DNA of 64,000 nt from the NCBI GenBank assembly GCA_035582835.1, contig JAYKAV010002810.1, forward strand, positions 61,753 through 125,752. The letters are read 5' to 3'. The notes beneath the pieces are model-generated. The model was not told the origin of the DNA. It saw only the letters and a list, made by a program, of their open reading frames with translations, and ran no database searches. Numbering within the stretch: the first letter of the stretch is position 1; every line of letters begins with the position of its first letter. Of this stretch, positions 21,377 through 33,097 are shown piece after piece. Origin of the DNA: Phoebastria nigripes (lineage: Eukaryota > Chordata > Aves > Procellariiformes > Diomedeidae). The translations under genes and the position numbers were made by a program.

Positions 21377-24300
21377 TTAGCAGTTATTTTGCTTTCAGAA
21401 AGAACACTGTCACAGACATCTTCCTACAAATGCCACATCAGTTGCTAACAAGTTGTTCTGGGAGAATCTTCTTGCTGATTTATGTGCTGCCACACAATTC
21501 TTTTCCAGTCACTGTGAACGTCCTGGATTTCCCTTTTATTTATTATGAAAGATTGCCTTGAACATGGACAAGAGAGCCAGTTAAGCAGCTCACTTCTATA
21601 TCCTGGGAGCATAGGAAATTAATGTACATCCTGTTCTTCATGTGTTACATGCATACAAAACAATGGAAAAATAGGTTATTTACTGCCTCTGTTGTAGAGT
21701 TGCTAATATCTGACTTCTGCATGGAGAGGGGTGGACACATTCCTTTTAATCCATATCACAATTTAAATTTAGCACCAAGCATGTCTGAAAGGAGCAAAAT
21801 TCCCTCTACTTTTACAGAGGAAGAAGAGTGTAGGTAAGGCATTAAGTTGGGAGTCAGGGGACTCAGGGTCAGTTCCTGGTTCTCTTGCAGGGTTTTGTGA
21901 TCTTAAACAAATCACTTTTCTGCCTGACTGTGGTGGTCTGAGATAAAATGGATGCTTGGGAGGGGTGTGGATACTGCATAGGGAGTGGGGGCTGATGAAC
22001 AGATAGACAAGTTCTCTTTTCTCAATCTTGTGACTTTTTTTACTTGTTGGGAATATAGAAGAAGTTGAAAGTTTTGTATTAAGTAAGAGAGCTGACACCA
22101 GCTGCAGCACTGGGTAAGAATACCTGCCATGTGCAGATAGGTGCTTNCTTAGAAGATGAGTTGTGTATGGGACTGTTCACTGTGAACAGCTTCTGAGACA
22201 TTTCAGGACATTAAAACAGTAGGAATAATTCATATCTGGTTCCAGGGCAGGCAAAGATGGTGCATTATTGTTAGTGGTGTCACTGTATAACTAGGTAAAC
22301 CCACTATGCATCTGTACCTCTGATGCTCTTGAAGATATTCACCTTCATACCCGCACTTGGAGAGCACACTCTTCAGTGAAACATAGATGTGTGTCTCATG
22401 GACTACCAGTGACAGCAGTGGACTTGGTGTTAGCACCAGGCAGCAAAGCTTGATACTTTTATGATTTGGAATGACAAAATCTAATTTTATGTTTTGTTCT
22501 CTCTCACCACATGCAATGAGAACTTTCCTGTTTCGGGAATTAATGTTTTTATTGCAGAAGGAAACTAAGGGCTCTCTAGCTGAGATATGTAGTCAGTATA
22601 ACATGTCATTAATAATAACAAGGAAACCTGTTCCTTGTTTAACCCATTCAATCCAGTGAAATGCTCCAGTAAGCACTTGTGGTATAAAAACCATAGATAT
22701 TCATGAAGNGAGTAAGTTTTTTTCCCCTCCTCCCTACATTGCATATGCACTTAAATTTATGCTTCTTGTTGCTTTGTTATATTTCTTGAAGGAGGATTCC
22801 TCCTGCTATGTGAATGTAACCTTTTACAAGTGACAGGAAGATTAAGTAAAATGCTGTACAGGTAATTATACCAAGTCTATTGGCAGCCTGTAACACAGTG
22901 TAAATGACACAACTAATTTTGCTGTTGAGACATAACGTATGTGGCAAGTTTTAACTGTAGCTGTACTTCGTACAAGTTATGCTCTCCAGGGACATGTGGT
23001 GCATATCACTTTGACCATGAGTCAGCCATAAACTCAGCATAGCCCTTCTACACAATGTCATTAGAGTGTGAGGAGCTGCCCTGTGACATTCATCTCAATT
23101 GCAACTAATTGTGTCACTTCTTGGAGAGCTTGTCTCATTGCATAGGTGTTTTTCTTTAAATTCAGATCAGATGTTTTGTATCTGATCCTCTGCTGTGAAT
23201 TTTCTCTGCTAAGAAAAATAACTAAATAATATACTATATCTCACAGTCTGGAGAGAAGTTTTGACAGTTTTTATGTACTTACCCTTGTGAGATTGATCAG
23301 ATTCTGGTTATGCATATGTTCAGTGACTCCATCCTGATATGCCCTTGACTTTCTCAGAAGTAATATTGCAGCCATCCTGGTTTGAAAAACAAAGCAACAC
23401 CAACAAAGCATAATAATGTGGTGAAAATCTCCACCGTGAGCGCTTTGCTTGCCCTGTTCTGTTCTCCCACACACAAACTCTTTCAGGGTAATTAATTAAC
23501 TGTCATAGAAGCAAAGCAGCTAATGAAGCTTTCTTCACCAGCCTTGCCCCATTGACTAGTTACTGAAGGGCCAATGTGTAGTGCCAAGGATAAGCTGAAT
23601 TATGGAGAAGCATACAGCGTGCATCCTTTATAACTCTGTCAAAGATGAACCTCTTAAACTTGTTTGCTTATATTAATAGCATCTGGAGCCAAGGAATTGT
23701 GCAGTCAGCTTTTAATAGCCTAAAGGGCTTTTTTAAATTTTCAAAATGCAGATTATTTATTTTAAAATGCAAGCAGATTACACATCTGAGAACAGACATT
23801 TTAGGGGTTGATGTTTTCTCTTTCACCTTGAATTCAATGGAAGAAGAATAGTTTCTCTTCTAGCCCAGGCAGCATCACCTTGGATGGGCAAAATGGATTA
23901 CTGTTTTGTATATGGGGTAGCCATTTATATCTGTGCAAATTGGCTTTAAAATGTTACTGTTGTAATGGTCCAGTATTTCATACCTGCACAAGAGAGAGAA
24001 GTCAAATGGACAGTGCAGTTGCTTTCAGTTAAGTCCAGCCATGCCTTTGAGAGGAGAGACCTAGATTTGCTGGGGCTGGTGTTTCTGCGTGGGATAGTTC
24101 TTGCTTCCACATCAACACACTAGAGAAGAGAGTATTTCTACATTCAAAGCTGGAAATGTTAAAGGCTAAGGCTGCTAAAGACTTCTTGTTGTATGTTATT
24201 TCATTACCCTGTTTGAGGAAAATCTGTCATCTTTCTCTTAATAACCATGACTATATTTTGGTGTTCAGTCAGACTAGGCGGGATAATTAATATTACACTG

Positions 24301-26502
24301 ATCCTGTCAGGGTCATCCTCAGTGACTGCTTTTTTGTTCCAAGGAGACTCTTCAATAGGATCCTGATGGATCTCCTCCTATCACATGTCCTGGCCAATGC
24401 CTATATGGTGCTGTCAGAAGGGATAATGAGGAGAGATTGCTGTGTTGTCTGCATGATACAGCTTAGTGATTTACCTAGGGCATAATGGAGATGAGAGCTT
24501 GGATGAAGGCTACCTACTGAAATTCAAGCTGATTGATGCTATGTTTATGGACTGGGAGAAGATGTTACAGAGGTGTTTATATCCATACATTTAGTTTGAA
24601 GGGATATGCCCTATTATCCATTGTTCAAGCTAATATTCCACTCCCTGGAGGCCAAGGTGATTAATACTTACCAGCTACCCTTTCTCATAGGCAAAAGGCT
24701 GTGGTCTTTTATGTCAGAGGTGGAGGTCTCCACAGAGATCTCTGACACCTCCTTTTAAGAGGGGGAATAGGATCTGTCTAGATCTCTTGTACACTTTTTA
24801 ACAAGGTGGTAAAACTACATAACATGTCTAAACTCCTGTTTGAAATGACTTGTTTCCCCTCTGGTGGTTTCACTTACAGAGGAAATCAGCCTACTGCATC
24901 TACCAGCTGACTATATTGTTCCTTTCTCTCAGATGGTAGAGCCATGTTGGTATGTCTCTTTTCTTGTATTTGGCTTTCTGCCTCCGTGACACTGTACACA
25001 TGTGCCATTGGTCCTGGCTATTACACGTGGCTCTCTCCCTCTCATTTCTGCATTTCCACCCTTTCCAAAATAAACAGTAGAGTTCCTGCTGGGCCTACAA
25101 ACCCACGATATCCTGGGCAGGTTTAAAACGAGGTGCTATCTCTCCTTGTCATGACTGATATTTTCAAAACAGCAGTTACTTCTCTTAGGGATACTGGCTC
25201 CACCTTCAGGTTTCAACAAAAACCCCAAAAGAAGCCAAAGTTGAATCTTAGCCTCATATAGTGAAGATGAGTTATTTTCACTCAGCCAGGGTACCATAAT
25301 TATAACAGAGTGAAAGAATTACGAAGAATTTTTAAAGTAGCTTTTAATGCATCTGTCATTCCTTTCATAACTGAATTACTAAAACTCTAGCAGTATTTTG
25401 TATTTTACTTTCTTAATATGTAATTATAGCATTAGGTCATCCCAGGGTAATTACTTAGAAGAAAACAACTTCTTTTATTAAATCTGGAAAGTTCAATTGA
25501 ACCCCTTTAAGTTGTTAAATTAATTGAAGAATTTAAAGATAATTGATATTCCATGAATAAAAGACAGAAAGGTTAAAAAAATAGCCATTCTTTGATTTAG
25601 TTAAATGAAATTAAAATCATAACATGCAATTCAGTTCTTCTTTGTCATTCCTTTCTGTGTTGTGAATGTCCATTTTTCCTAGACTGAAGTGTAAGACAGC
25701 ATGCAAGGGGGAGAGGAAGAACAAAACCCTGTGTTTAAATCTGAAAGGTCATACTTGGCTTTCATACATTTTTCCATCATAATTCTTTTTTTTTTTTTTA
25801 AAGAATTAGGTAGCTCTGGACAGGGAAGAATTCCACCTTTAAATTGCATCTGAAACACTCCATAAAATGTGTGACAAACCATGAGAACTGAGACCAAGGA
25901 AAACAACAGGTAGCATACTGAAATCCCTGCACCTTGCAAAAAGTAAAACTACTGTCGGATGGTTCAAGTCCTTCAGATTTGGATCTTTTGTCATTTTACT
26001 CTGTGGGCTATATGTTTGTCTATCCTTCAACAAACAAAAGCCTCCTGGGAGGAAAAAGAAACTCAGGGACAGACAATTGGTTCTGAGGGAAAACCAGCCA
26101 GTGGGGCAAAAGTGGCAGCTGAGAGTTCAAAAACTGCTTGTAAAAGCACCAGAGTTATTGAGCAGAGCACCCCAGGCAGCACCCTGTTGCCAGAAAACAC
26201 CCAGCAAGGGGATTTCTGCTGCCTCAGTGCTGCTTGTGTGACTGAGCTGTACCTTGGACTTAAGTTCATAGCAAGCTGGCAGTGGCAGTCTTAGTGGTCA
26301 CGTTCACTCGTAGAGCAGGTTCACTTCTCTTTGTACCCTGTATTTCTGATCACCAACCATCCAGACTGGGACACCAGTTACTATATGTCACAGCTTCCTG
26401 TGAAAGATCATACATCTGAATTTCATTTTGATGTGTCAGGACTCGTTCAGGGACTGAGTTAATGAAGTGCAATTGCCTTGCTGTGTAAGCACAGTTAATA
26501 TT
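21377..26502. other. Unassigned DNA
   Basis: No gene recognised in about 5 kb. It is mostly AT-rich, with a more balanced part at about 24.3-25.1 kb that carries no open frame of interest. A palindrome lies near 22173-22189 (CTGTTCAC, one base, GTGAACAG). A T run at 25788-25799. Short frames at 21769-22110 (-), 25959-26294 (+) and 26063-26269 (-) are unsupported. Undetermined bases at 22147 and 22709. Confidence 0.5.
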
Positions 26503-26556
26503 AAAAAAAAAAAAAAACAAAACCAAACCAAAACAGATAAACAAAAAAACCCCCCT
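26503..26556 (+). repeat. A-rich tract with CAAA units
   Basis: A run of about 15 A followed by degenerate CAAA/CCAAA units. Same type as the tracts at 1.6, 18.7 and 51.8 kb. Confidence 0.85.
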
Positions 26557-26986
26557 CACTTCTTGCCTTTTTAATAATCAGGCTACTGGATCTCCAGCAA
26601 GAGCACAGTTGGACAAAGACATTGGTTTCCATTTCAGATGTATAGATGCAAAGGTTAAATCTGCCTCACAAGAGTAACAGCAGTTTTCATGTATATTTTG
26701 CTATAGAAGTGGGGTGAGAGTCTGTTGGGATGTTTGTTTTGAAAAAGAATATACTTCTTTTATGTGGAAAAAAACATTAAGTCAGTATTTTTGGATCATA
26801 AAGGTATTAATGACGAAGAAGTTAGAAGGACAAAGAAACACATAATAAGCAATCCAAACTAGAAAACTGAGCTACAGCTGTCAAAGCAAACAGCAAGAAA
26901 ACAAAACTGTGTGATTGAGTTCAGCTTTCTACACCTCAAATAATTTCTTGGTGACCTTTTCTCCCTAAGTTGTGGTAAGAGGTAAC
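26557..26986. other. Unassigned DNA
   Basis: No gene recognised. If the segment at 26987-27156 were a terminal exon, its 3' UTR would lie here on the minus strand. No confident AATAAA on that strand stands out. Confidence 0.4.
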
Positions 26987-27156
26987 TTAAATCATCCGTG
27001 CTGTCATCAATCCTGTTTTCAACGCTGCAGTTGGAAAGATGTGCTCCCAGTGATCAATTAGAAGACTACTGCTTTTATCGTGCCATGGCCCATGAAACAA
27101 TAGTGTCATGCGAAGGCTACCTTGTCCTTCTCGGTGTCCTTGATACCAAAGACGAC
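26987..27156 (-). other. Exon-like segment, minus strand (unconfirmed)
   Basis: Read on the minus strand, a pyrimidine-rich stretch ending CTCTTACAG (27165-27157) is a good splice acceptor. It is followed by about 56 open codons to a TAA at 26989-26987. The translation begins RLWYQGHREGQGSLRMTLLF and has balanced composition, with several Trp, His and Gly, unlike most chance frames nearby. The frame continues upstream of the AG to a Met, so the acceptor is not required for openness. I do not recognise a family. No second exon was found, so it could be a terminal exon, a pseudogene piece or chance. Confidence 0.2.
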
Positions 27157-29124
27157 CTGTAAGAGGAACAAAATAGTGAGTAATGTTCTGTACGTGTCTC
27201 ATTTTCTTTCTCTGTGAATTGAATTAACATAGCCCTGAAAATGGAAAGGAAGCAGTGGAAAACGAGTGTATGCCTTTCTCTGTGACCCGCCTAANTGTGT
27301 GTAGCAAGCTGTAAAAGCTGTTTCAGCCTCTTCTCAGTTGGCTGAAAAGCAGCTTCTAATTAGCTACTTATCTAGTAAATTAAATAAAGTGAATCTTTGT
27401 GGTATACATTGTAGCAAATGCAGAAGGGAGGGATAAAAATAATACTAGAGGTTGCTTCAAGGCATAAACTGTCCGTGGGTTTAGCAAATAGGTGTTTCTT
27501 TTTATTCAGAATATGTTTTTATCACCACTGCTTTTCAAGGTACCCGGTGTAAAGAGGCCCAGACCCCTCACTGAGGACTCTTAGTACAACGCAACACACA
27601 TTGCCCCACTCGACTTTCATGAGAACGCTTCCTGGGGGCTGAAGGGAATTGCATAAATTGTCAGGATGATTTATACTCCTTATTAACTAAATAATTCACG
27701 TGTTGCCAGTTGAAGTGGACACATTTCAGTCAGCAAGTTTATATATCAGGCTCTAGCAAACTATAATCTGGATCATGTATGCACATTCACAGATGTGATG
27801 GTCTAAAGCAAGGTTACTGCAGATGGCACAGGTGGTAAAGTCTGCAGTTGCCCATGGGAAAGAGCAAACTTTTAACAGGATGATTTTAACAAACTGTAAC
27901 TATTAGGTTGGTTTTTTTCACACCGTCTTAACAGTTCCATTGTCGACTTTTTGGTTTGTTTTTGACGGTAAGATTAGAATAACTCATCATACCCATGATG
28001 AGTTGTCACAGCTACTTCACTGAAAAGCTTTAATACGTACGTGCTTTTCAGAAGCAAATTTTGCATGCTTATCAAGGTGCTCATTTGTTTCTGTCGTAGT
28101 ATGCTTAGGTGCTGCTGAGTTATAGTTTGCTGAAAAACTCTTCGCTTTAGTAGACTCAGAAAACTAATTTCTCGGTGTTTTGCCGCCACTGAGCAAGCTC
28201 CCTCCCCTACTGCTTGCTGGGAATATACTATCCTCATCCATGAGGCCTCAGGCCAAGCTTTCAAAATGGAACAGAATTCCCCATGCGGGTGGAAGAACTA
28301 GAGTAAACCAGCATGGTGATTTGGCAAGGTTTTCTGCATAATTTGTGTCTGTACAGTTTGCTTTTATGGCCAGCTTTCTGTAGTGGTGCTATTGAAATGA
28401 CTGTTAAAAATGCTTCTGCCAGTATATGTTCCTGGCCTTTCAATACATAATTTCAGACTATGGCAGTGTTAACATGCTTGGTTTTAATGAAAACACTTTT
28501 ATCAACAATAAATCTTGTAAGGAGATCACTGGAAGTGGGAAGGTGGTTTGTCCTACCTTTCAGATGAAAGGGAGAAGAAAGGAATATGGATAGTCCTTGG
28601 AGTCTAGACTGGAATAGTCGTAAGAAAGTGTGGGTAGGTGTACAAGTGCTAGGCTGGAGGAGCAATTTTGTCAAAGGACCCTTTAGAACAGAACATTGAG
28701 CTGAAAGACGGTAATAAAGAAAATAAACGTTATAGAAGAGAGGTCTTGGGTCAACACAAATGACCTGGATCCACCTTGAGGAGCCTTTCATTTTGCTGAA
28801 GAAACTGAAGAGAGATTTCTATATATGAAATGAATTAAGGGGATCCTTCCTATTAAATAAATCTGGGTCTCCCACCTCCACCTGTGAATGTCTGACAGAA
28901 GGGGAGCTAATTTTAAGCAACGAGTGAGTTTACCTAATCATCGATAATGTCCAGCTTTATCTTTAGGGAGAAACTGATTGTGTGTTCAGAAACTGCATGC
29001 GTTGCCTCTCTTTATCCCTATATGAATCTTTTCTCTTGCATATCTAGAAAAGTTTAAACCAGAAAGCTTATATTTGCGGAAGGGGAAAGGACTTTGGTAA
29101 TATGCAAGGGGAAGCCTTAAGAAG
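27157..29124. other. Unassigned DNA
   Basis: No gene recognised. Contains the stem-loop at 27981-28004. Minus-strand frames at 27974-28264 and 28453-28791 (96 and 112 codons) lack domains and splice context that I would trust. Confidence 0.5.
27981..28004. repeat. Perfect 10-bp stem-loop
   Basis: Arms AACTCATCAT (27981-27990) and ATGATGAGTT (27995-28004) around an ACCC loop. No terminator-like T run and no gene context, so function is unknown. Confidence 0.8.
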
Positions 29125-29380
29125 CAGGAGTTGTTCGGCCTGGAGAAGACAAGGCTCTGGGGAGACCTTATTGCAGCCTTTCAGTACTTAAAGGGGGCTT
29201 ACAGGAAAGATGGGGACAAACTTTTTAGCAGGGCCTGTTGCAATAGGACAAGGGGTAATGGTTTTAAACTAAGAGGGTAGATTCAGACTAGATATAAGGA
29301 AGAAATTTTTTACAATGTGGGTGGTGAAACACTGGAACAGGTTGCCCAGAGAGGTGGTAGATGCCCCATCCCTGGAAACA
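29125..29380 (+). mobile_element. CR1 LINE fragment lacking both ends
   Basis: It starts near TTGTTCGGCCTGGAGAAG (29131) and runs through CAGCCTTTCAGTACTTAAAG (29175). It stops abruptly after CCCCATCCCTGGAAACA (29364-29380), where a complete CR1 would continue with about 150 more bases including the 3' UTR and terminal octamers. The missing 3' end points to a deletion or recombination after insertion, because CR1 insertion normally preserves the 3' end. The frame is interrupted. Confidence 0.92.
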
Positions 29381-30772
29381 ACCCTGCTTATTCAGTGAAA
29401 ATCATTTGAGAAAACCTGGCTTCATAAAATTAACATGATTTTTCTCTTTTTTTTTTTTTCCTTCTTTTTTCTGGAAGTGATGGAATTGACATAGTCTGTA
29501 ATTTGGAAATAATATATGCACGTGATTTCAACTCTTGCAAGTCACTTTTTTCTGTTCTTGCAATAGTGTATAATGATCTGTGGAGTTCAGCCTGCAAGTT
29601 TGGCAGAGTGGGTTTTCTTTGCATCTAGCTGTTGTTTAAGCTTTTGGTCCAGTGACTTTAAAATGGATGTACCTGGCTGTATGAATCCCATATTCCACTT
29701 GAAGTACTTCTTAATTCTAGAAATGCTGTGTCCTCTTAATTACATTGCAGGGTGAAAGGTATAATTCACGGTCATTTTAATTAATTTTTTAAAAAAAGGG
29801 GAAATGAAAATTGTAATATAAAATTGCGTTGTGCTTCTGCATGTAGCCTCTTGAGGGCAGTAGCCTTTCAGAGCTATAGAAAATTGAGACTCACTTAACT
29901 TTTCAGTCAAATCATGCTCCTCATAATAATCATAATTATCCATTGGCAATGCAGAGGGATGCTAGAATTCATTGTGTCATTCAATCAATAAAAATGCTGC
30001 ACTCAAAATTTTCAAGCCAGTTTGTTCTTAAAAGTGTCACACAAGCATTTCTATTTGTGTTTCATTATGGTATAATCTGTATAACTGGACCATATGTTCA
30101 GCTAAAGCTAGGCCTTCTTCCCAAATTCTCCCAACTATACTAGAAATAAGCAATTTTAGAATAAATCTTTTTGTTTCCTTGGAGATTAGGAGATTTCACA
30201 GATCTTAGAACTGTACAATTCTGAGGAAGTCTTCAGTCTTTCGAAACACTTGATTTATTTTATCTGCATTTAGCTCATGAAAGTATATCTTATATATATT
30301 TGCCATATAAATGCCACTTTTTAATACTCTAGTACTCTTGGCAGCCATCTCTAAGGGTAGGCAGATAGGAAAGCAATCTTGGATCCCATAATGGGACCTC
30401 ACTGGTTCTTTGAACCTGAGAATATTTAAACTTTCTAGTCAAGTAGAGACTTGATCCATTGGGTGCAAATCAAGTTTGACTTGATTCATAGCCAAAACTG
30501 CAGAGTTCTGGTTCCAGCAAGATCTGGACGGAAAAGGAGGGGAAACCCCATTCCACTCCTCTCCATATCTTCCCTATTACATGAAATAGTCAAAGTGCTG
30601 GTCTTTGGAGCAGGAATTTCAACGCAAACTTTCCTTTCCAGATGACCATCCCAATCCCTAGGCTACACTGTCAAGCTCTTTTTGTACTCTCTGTAGCACA
30701 AGGTATTATGAATTCTCTTCTGTTTGTTAGAATATCCTCAACAGGATGCATTGTGTGCCATCAACATGTATA
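29381..30772. other. AT-rich unassigned DNA
   Basis: No gene recognised. T run at about 29448-29459. A small palindrome at 30468-30486 (AATCAAGT, TTG, ACTTGATT). Confidence 0.5.
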
Positions 30773-30802
30773 TCCACTAGACGGTACAGCCAGTCTAGTG
30801 GA
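30773..30802. repeat. Perfect 10-bp inverted repeat
   Basis: Arms TCCACTAGAC (30773-30782) and GTCTAGTGGA (30793-30802) flank a ten-base loop. Isolated, with no gene or repeat family recognised around it. Confidence 0.8.
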
Positions 30803-32349
30803 CCTTCAAAGAAGGATGTCTTCATCTGCAAGCAGAGAAAGAAATTTATTCCAGGTCCTACTTCTCCCAAGGAAAAGTTCTAATCACAGGCTTTTTAAGT
30901 AAAATAGCTTTTCTTTCCCCAAGTGTTCTTGCTTTCTTTTGTTTTAAAGTAGTGGCAGTCATTGTGGTATCTGTGACAGCCTGATCCATAGGGCATCTTT
31001 TGAGAATGAATCCTGGATTAACTCCTTCAGAATATCTAGGAACAGGAGCATGTAGTTTCTTGAGTCTGATAAAGGATAAAAGCACAAGATGGATAACAAA
31101 TTTTGCTATGTATTCAAGGCCAGAGCACCGCCCGCCACAGACAGAAGCACAGATTTAAACACCTACCTGGAGAACCTGAAAATCAAAATTCAAGATGCCT
31201 ATGGGATCTGGGCCATGAAGTTGTCATTTTTAAGCACGATATCTGAATTCTGATTAGTCCTGACTAGAATTTGTTAGTAGATTGAAAACACGCTTCCAAG
31301 TTTTTTCTTAGTATACTCCATTAGGAGCAGCCAAAATGAAAATCTAGAGATTTGAACTGAAGGAGAACAATTTAAAACATTTTATCCATGTACAACATGA
31401 CAGTTGCAGCTGCTTTGGGAGAAAATAACAAATAAATAGCAAAATAGTTTGAGAAACAGGCCTAATTTCTTGCAATAATTACCAGTTTAAATTTTAAAAG
31501 TCTGAAATATTTGAAGCTGGATAAATATTCTTGACTAATGTGCTGCGTTAGTGGCAAAAACTTTACTATTGTCTTTTTTCACATAGAGCCTGCTTTACTG
31601 TTAGAACAAGACCATGTTTGTCTTTCATAACGACTTGTGTAGAAGCTCTTTAAAATGCAAACAAATTTGATGATGATGCTCTGTTACGAGCTACCCACCG
31701 CAATTGCGCTTCCACTTATCAAAATTATCATGAAACTTCCATTCCTGCAAGAGGAGAGAGATTTACACAAATACTACATACAGTAATAACAACTTTAGAT
31801 ACTTGCCCTATTTATGCATTACTTGCCCACTGAGCCGATGAAGCCACTTCATTTATTCACACACTAATACAATCGGCTCTGGAGAAGGATGGGATTATCT
31901 ATCGGTGTTCCTGAGCTCTGTAGTGCTCTGCCCAAGCCCGCAGCCCAGTTCCCAGCTGACTGTTAGCTGGGTTGGATGTTATGCTGCCATTGACTACTGA
32001 CAAGTGCAACCTCTGATCTGCAAGGGCGGCAACGGGAGCCTTGTGACAAGAGCAGCCACCCCCTTCTAGCCACTCGCCAGAGCACCGTGCTTCTGATCTA
32101 AAGGATGACGAGTTCACAGACTTTTAAGGCTAGAAGCCATAATGTAACTAGACGTTATGTATAAGGCAGGCAAAGATTTTTCACTCAGCATCAAGCCAAT
32201 AAACAGTAGGACCAGAGTTTATCCGTAGCTGTTCACCCACATTGATTTAAAGGGTTGATGCATGGGATTTGCTATTTTGCCCATAGGTAAATTGTTCTAT
32301 TGGGTGATAATTCTCTCGCTGCTAAAATAAAGCACTAGTTTTGAACATG
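30803..32349. other. Unassigned DNA
   Basis: No gene or repeat recognised. Short frames only. Composition turns slightly GC-richer at 31900-32110. Confidence 0.5.
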
Positions 32350-33097
32350 TATATTGGGTGCAGGTGCCCAGGTGCCGGCAGCAGCAGCAGCACCGGGGGG
32401 GCTGCAGGGGGGGCCCCCGTGAGGCGCGGCCGGGGCTGCCCCGTGCCGGACACAGGGGCCGGTTCCAGCCGGCTCCAACGGCCCCACCGCAGGGCACAGC
32501 TGAGCCCCTCAGCCACGGGCGGGCGCCTTGGGGAAAGCCTGGGGAAGAAAGGGCAAAGCGCTGCCCGGCAGCCAGGGCGGAGGGAAACAGTGTGAGGAAC
32601 AGCCCTGCGAGCCCCGAGGGGAGAGCAGGGGGAGGGGAGGAGGTGCTCCAGGCGCCCCGGCAGAGATGGCCCTGGGAGAGACCCCAGTGGGGCAGGGGAA
32701 AATCATGAGGAGGAAGGAGCATCTCAGAGGAGCTGTTGTGGACTGACTGCAGCCCCCCATTGCCCATCTCCCTGCACTGCTCAGAGGGGAGGAAGTAGAG
32801 ATGTCAGGGATGAAGGAATGAAGTTGAGCCTGGGAAAAGGGGTGGATGGGGGGAAGGGTGTGTTTAGTTTTTTGTCTTTGTTTCTCACCATCCAACTCTG
32901 TTTCAATTGGCAATAAAGTTAATTTTCCTCAAGTCGAGTCTGTTTTGTCTGTGACGGTAATTGATAAGTCATCTCCCTGTCTTTATCTTGACCCATGAGC
33001 TTTTCCTTCTTATTTTCTCCCCCTATCCTGTTGAGGAGGGGGAGTGAGTGAGCAGCTGGGTGGATGTCTGGCAGCCAACCAAGGTCAACCCACAACA
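32350..33097 (+). mobile_element. LTR of an avian endogenous retrovirus, second family
   Basis: The 3' part is clear. A CTGACTGCAGCCCCCCATT block lies near 32744, AATAAA at 32912-32917, then 'gtcgagtctgttttgtctgtgacggtaatt'. A GGGGGAGTGAGTGAGCAGC block follows near 33038, and the end is CACAACA (33091-33097). These follow LTRs that I remember from bird genomes. The 5' limit is uncertain: I set it where GC-rich sequence begins (32350), and I found no matching target duplication. The 5' half is extremely CpG-dense. No primer-binding site or internal region follows at 33098, so I treat it as a solo LTR on the plus strand. Confidence 0.75.
32358..32590. promoter_or_regulatory. CpG-dense 5' half of the LTR
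   Basis: More than twenty CpG dinucleotides in about 230 bases, with words such as GGCGCGGCCGGGG, set within otherwise AT-rich DNA. It also includes a short GCAGCAGCAGCAG run (32379-32391). Long open frames on both strands here (32297-32767 minus, 32358-32708 plus) follow from lack of A/T-rich stops and are not genes. Confidence 0.6.

Noticed and set aside
24280..25130. Less AT-rich stretch suspected to be an exon cluster or old transposon
   Set aside because: No open frame, splice pattern or repeat signature that I could name. Left as unassigned.
32297..32767. 156-codon minus frame and 116-codon plus frame
   Set aside because: Both lie in the CpG-dense half of the LTR, and openness on both strands follows from GC content.
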